A stretch of DNA of 64,000 bases, from assembly GCF_009857605.1 (NCBI RefSeq), contig NZ_WWCT01000003.1:1-64000 (forward strand). Direction: 5' to 3'. The notes beneath the pieces are model-generated. The model was given only the letters and a program-made list of their open reading frames with translations. It had not been told where the DNA came from and did no database searches. The translations under genes and the position numbers were made by a program. This document shows, piece after piece, positions 63,203 to 64,000 of this stretch; position 1 is the first letter of the stretch, and each line of letters starts with the position of its first letter. This stretch comes from Duganella levis (GTDB taxonomy: Bacteria > Pseudomonadota > Gammaproteobacteria > Burkholderiales > Burkholderiaceae_D).

Positions 63203-63282
63203 CGAATGGCTGTCTCTTGCGAGCAAAATGAAAGGCATTCCCAGCCTTTTCAACCCGCATCAATACAGCAAAGGAAATTCTG

Positions 63283-63882
63283 ATGAATGCCCACACCATG
63301 CACACCATCGCCGCCCTGGACCTGGAGCCGATCAAAGTCAAGCTGATGCACGAAGAGTCCGGTGAAGGCTGGACGCTGGAACACGCCAACGCGGTCGAGT
63401 TCGAGTACCGCCGCTTCCTGTTCCTGATGAAAAAGTATCCGCATGAGCAGACTGCGCCGCTGGTCGATGTCGACACCTTCTGGCACTACCACATCCTGGA
63501 CACGATGAAATACCACGCCGACTGCGAGGCCGTGTTCGGCCACTACCTGCACCACTTCCCCTACATCGGCCTGCGCGGCGAGGATGACGAGGCGGCCCAC
63601 ATCCGCGTCGGCCAGCGCATGAAGGAGTTGTACGAGGATACGTTTGGCGAGGATTATGTGCGCGCCAGCGCCGCCGCGTTTGCGCATTCGGGCGTGCTGG
63701 TGGAAGACTTCGCCCACTCGGGCGTGCTGGCCGCCGATGTGGCGCATTCAGGGGTGTTGGCCAGCGATATTGCACACTCCGGCGTGCTGAACACCAGCGT
63801 GGTGGCGGCCGAGGCGGCTATTGTAGCGGCGCAACAGTCCAGCTTCTACAGCCTGCGGCCGCGCCTGTCTCCATCCGCCTGA
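63283..63882 (+). CDS. GRDP-like protein with four AHSGVL tandem repeats
   Basis: 199 residues; AAAGGA precedes the ATG. Residues 30-125 carry DVDTFWHYHILDTMKYHADC and FGHYLHHFPY, the His-rich signature of the glycine-rich-domain-protein-like (DUF1399-type) family. Residues 134-169 are four copies of AHSGVL at a strict 10-residue period (134, 144, 154, 164), separated by a varying x-D/S linker. The tail is Ala-rich. The role is unknown; the perfect FNR box upstream points to low-oxygen expression. Confidence 0.75.
   Translation: MNAHTMHTIAALDLEPIKVKLMHEESGEGWTLEHANAVEFEYRRFLFLMKKYPHEQTAPLVDVDTFWHYHILDTMKYHADCEAVFGHYLHHFPYIGLRGEDDEAAHIRVGQRMKELYEDTFGEDYVRASAAAFAHSGVLVEDFAHSGVLAADVAHSGVLASDIAHSGVLNTSVVAAEAAIVAAQQSSFYSLRPRLSPSA
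63682..63798 (+). repeat. 30-bp tandem repeat encoding AHSGVL units
   Basis: Four 30-base units, each encoding AHSGVL plus a variable tetrapeptide. The codons differ between units (for example GCGCATTCGGGC, GCCCACTCGGGC, GCGCATTCAGGG, GCACACTCCGGC) while the hexapeptide is unchanged, evidence of selection on the protein. Confidence 0.9.
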
Positions 63883-63953
63883 GCCACAAAAATCGGACGA
63901 GCTGCTGAAATAAGTGGCATACTTGGGTGTCTACAGAATGATGGGAGTGCATC

Positions 63954-64000
63954 ATGGCCGTCAATACAATTGCCCCGAGCAGCAACACCGCGATCCAGCA
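63954..64000 (+). CDS. start of an unidentified gene, cut by the window end
   Basis: An ATG at 63954 with GGGAG 8 bases before it opens a frame of at least 15 codons reading MAVNTIAPSSNTAIQ before the window ends. Too short to assign; it follows the AHSGVL-repeat gene by 71 bases and could be part of the same unit. Confidence 0.45.
   Translation, partial: MAVNTIAPSSNTAIQ

Noticed and set aside
63682..63798. Tandem repeats as a CRISPR array
   Set aside because: Units are contiguous 30-base coding repeats without unique spacers and are in frame with the gene.

Overview
The window is one stretch of a GC-rich (roughly 65%) betaproteobacterial chromosome. Gene order and protein style (rpsP-rimM-trmD-rplS, DUF3579, a GlcNAc ABC operon with GntR control, SGNH/GSCFA genes, CHASE-type kinase) fit Oxalobacteraceae of the Duganella/Massilia/Janthinobacterium kind; this is inferred, not searched. 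I see no rRNA, tRNA, CRISPR array, phage or insertion sequence. Coding density is very high and the longest gene-free stretch is the roughly 360-bp control region at 16453-16816.

Region 1-3027: the 3' part of an ExeA/GspA-like AAA ATPase gene, two translationally coupled small genes of unknown function, and an exported head-GIN (DUF2807) protein with a strikingly regular repeat.

Region 3145-20498 is a chitin/N-acetylglucosamine catabolic locus. A secreted GH18 chitinase and a TonB-dependent receptor act outside; an ABC importer (binding protein, two permeases, UgpC-type ATPase) and an AmpG-like MFS carrier move product inward; a cytoplasmic GH3 hexosaminidase, a BadF-type sugar kinase, NagA and a SIS-type NagB take it to fructose-6-phosphate. 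A GntR/HutC regulator is co-transcribed with the chitinase. Three copies of one 18-bp direct-repeat operator lie in front of the nag operon, the gntR-chitinase pair and the receptor gene, so the locus reads as one local regulon. A REP-type double palindrome forms the first codons of the binding-protein gene.

Region 20517-29115: a beta-hydroxyacid dehydrogenase and LysR pair, an Rrf2 regulator with a CPYC-type flavin disulfide oxidoreductase, a GH26 mannanase, an M16 peptidase, DUF3579 and a CobD/CbiB-like membrane protein. Region 29169-41381 is mostly housekeeping: CoA-type Nudix, rplS-trmD-rimM-rpsP, ketopantoate reductase, an acyl-CoA dehydrogenase with etfA-etfB, a TusA-like protein and alaS.

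Region 41453-53709 is accessory: a PAS-LuxR regulator, a siderophore-type TonB receptor whose ribosome-binding site lies in a perfect hairpin, an AT-richer island with a GSCFA gene and an SGNH-like gene, a glycerophosphodiesterase, an M48 peptidase, a CoA transferase, three tiny unknown genes and a PAS-GGDEF-EAL protein. Region 53119-64000 holds a PEBP-like protein, an AraC-MFS pair with a divergent LysR, a four-gene J-domain operon with three unrecognised proteins, glnS, a CHASE histidine kinase with a near-leaderless promoter, and a small protein with four AHSGVL repeats behind a perfect FNR box. The J-domain quartet and the FNR-linked repeat protein are the best candidates for undescribed biology.
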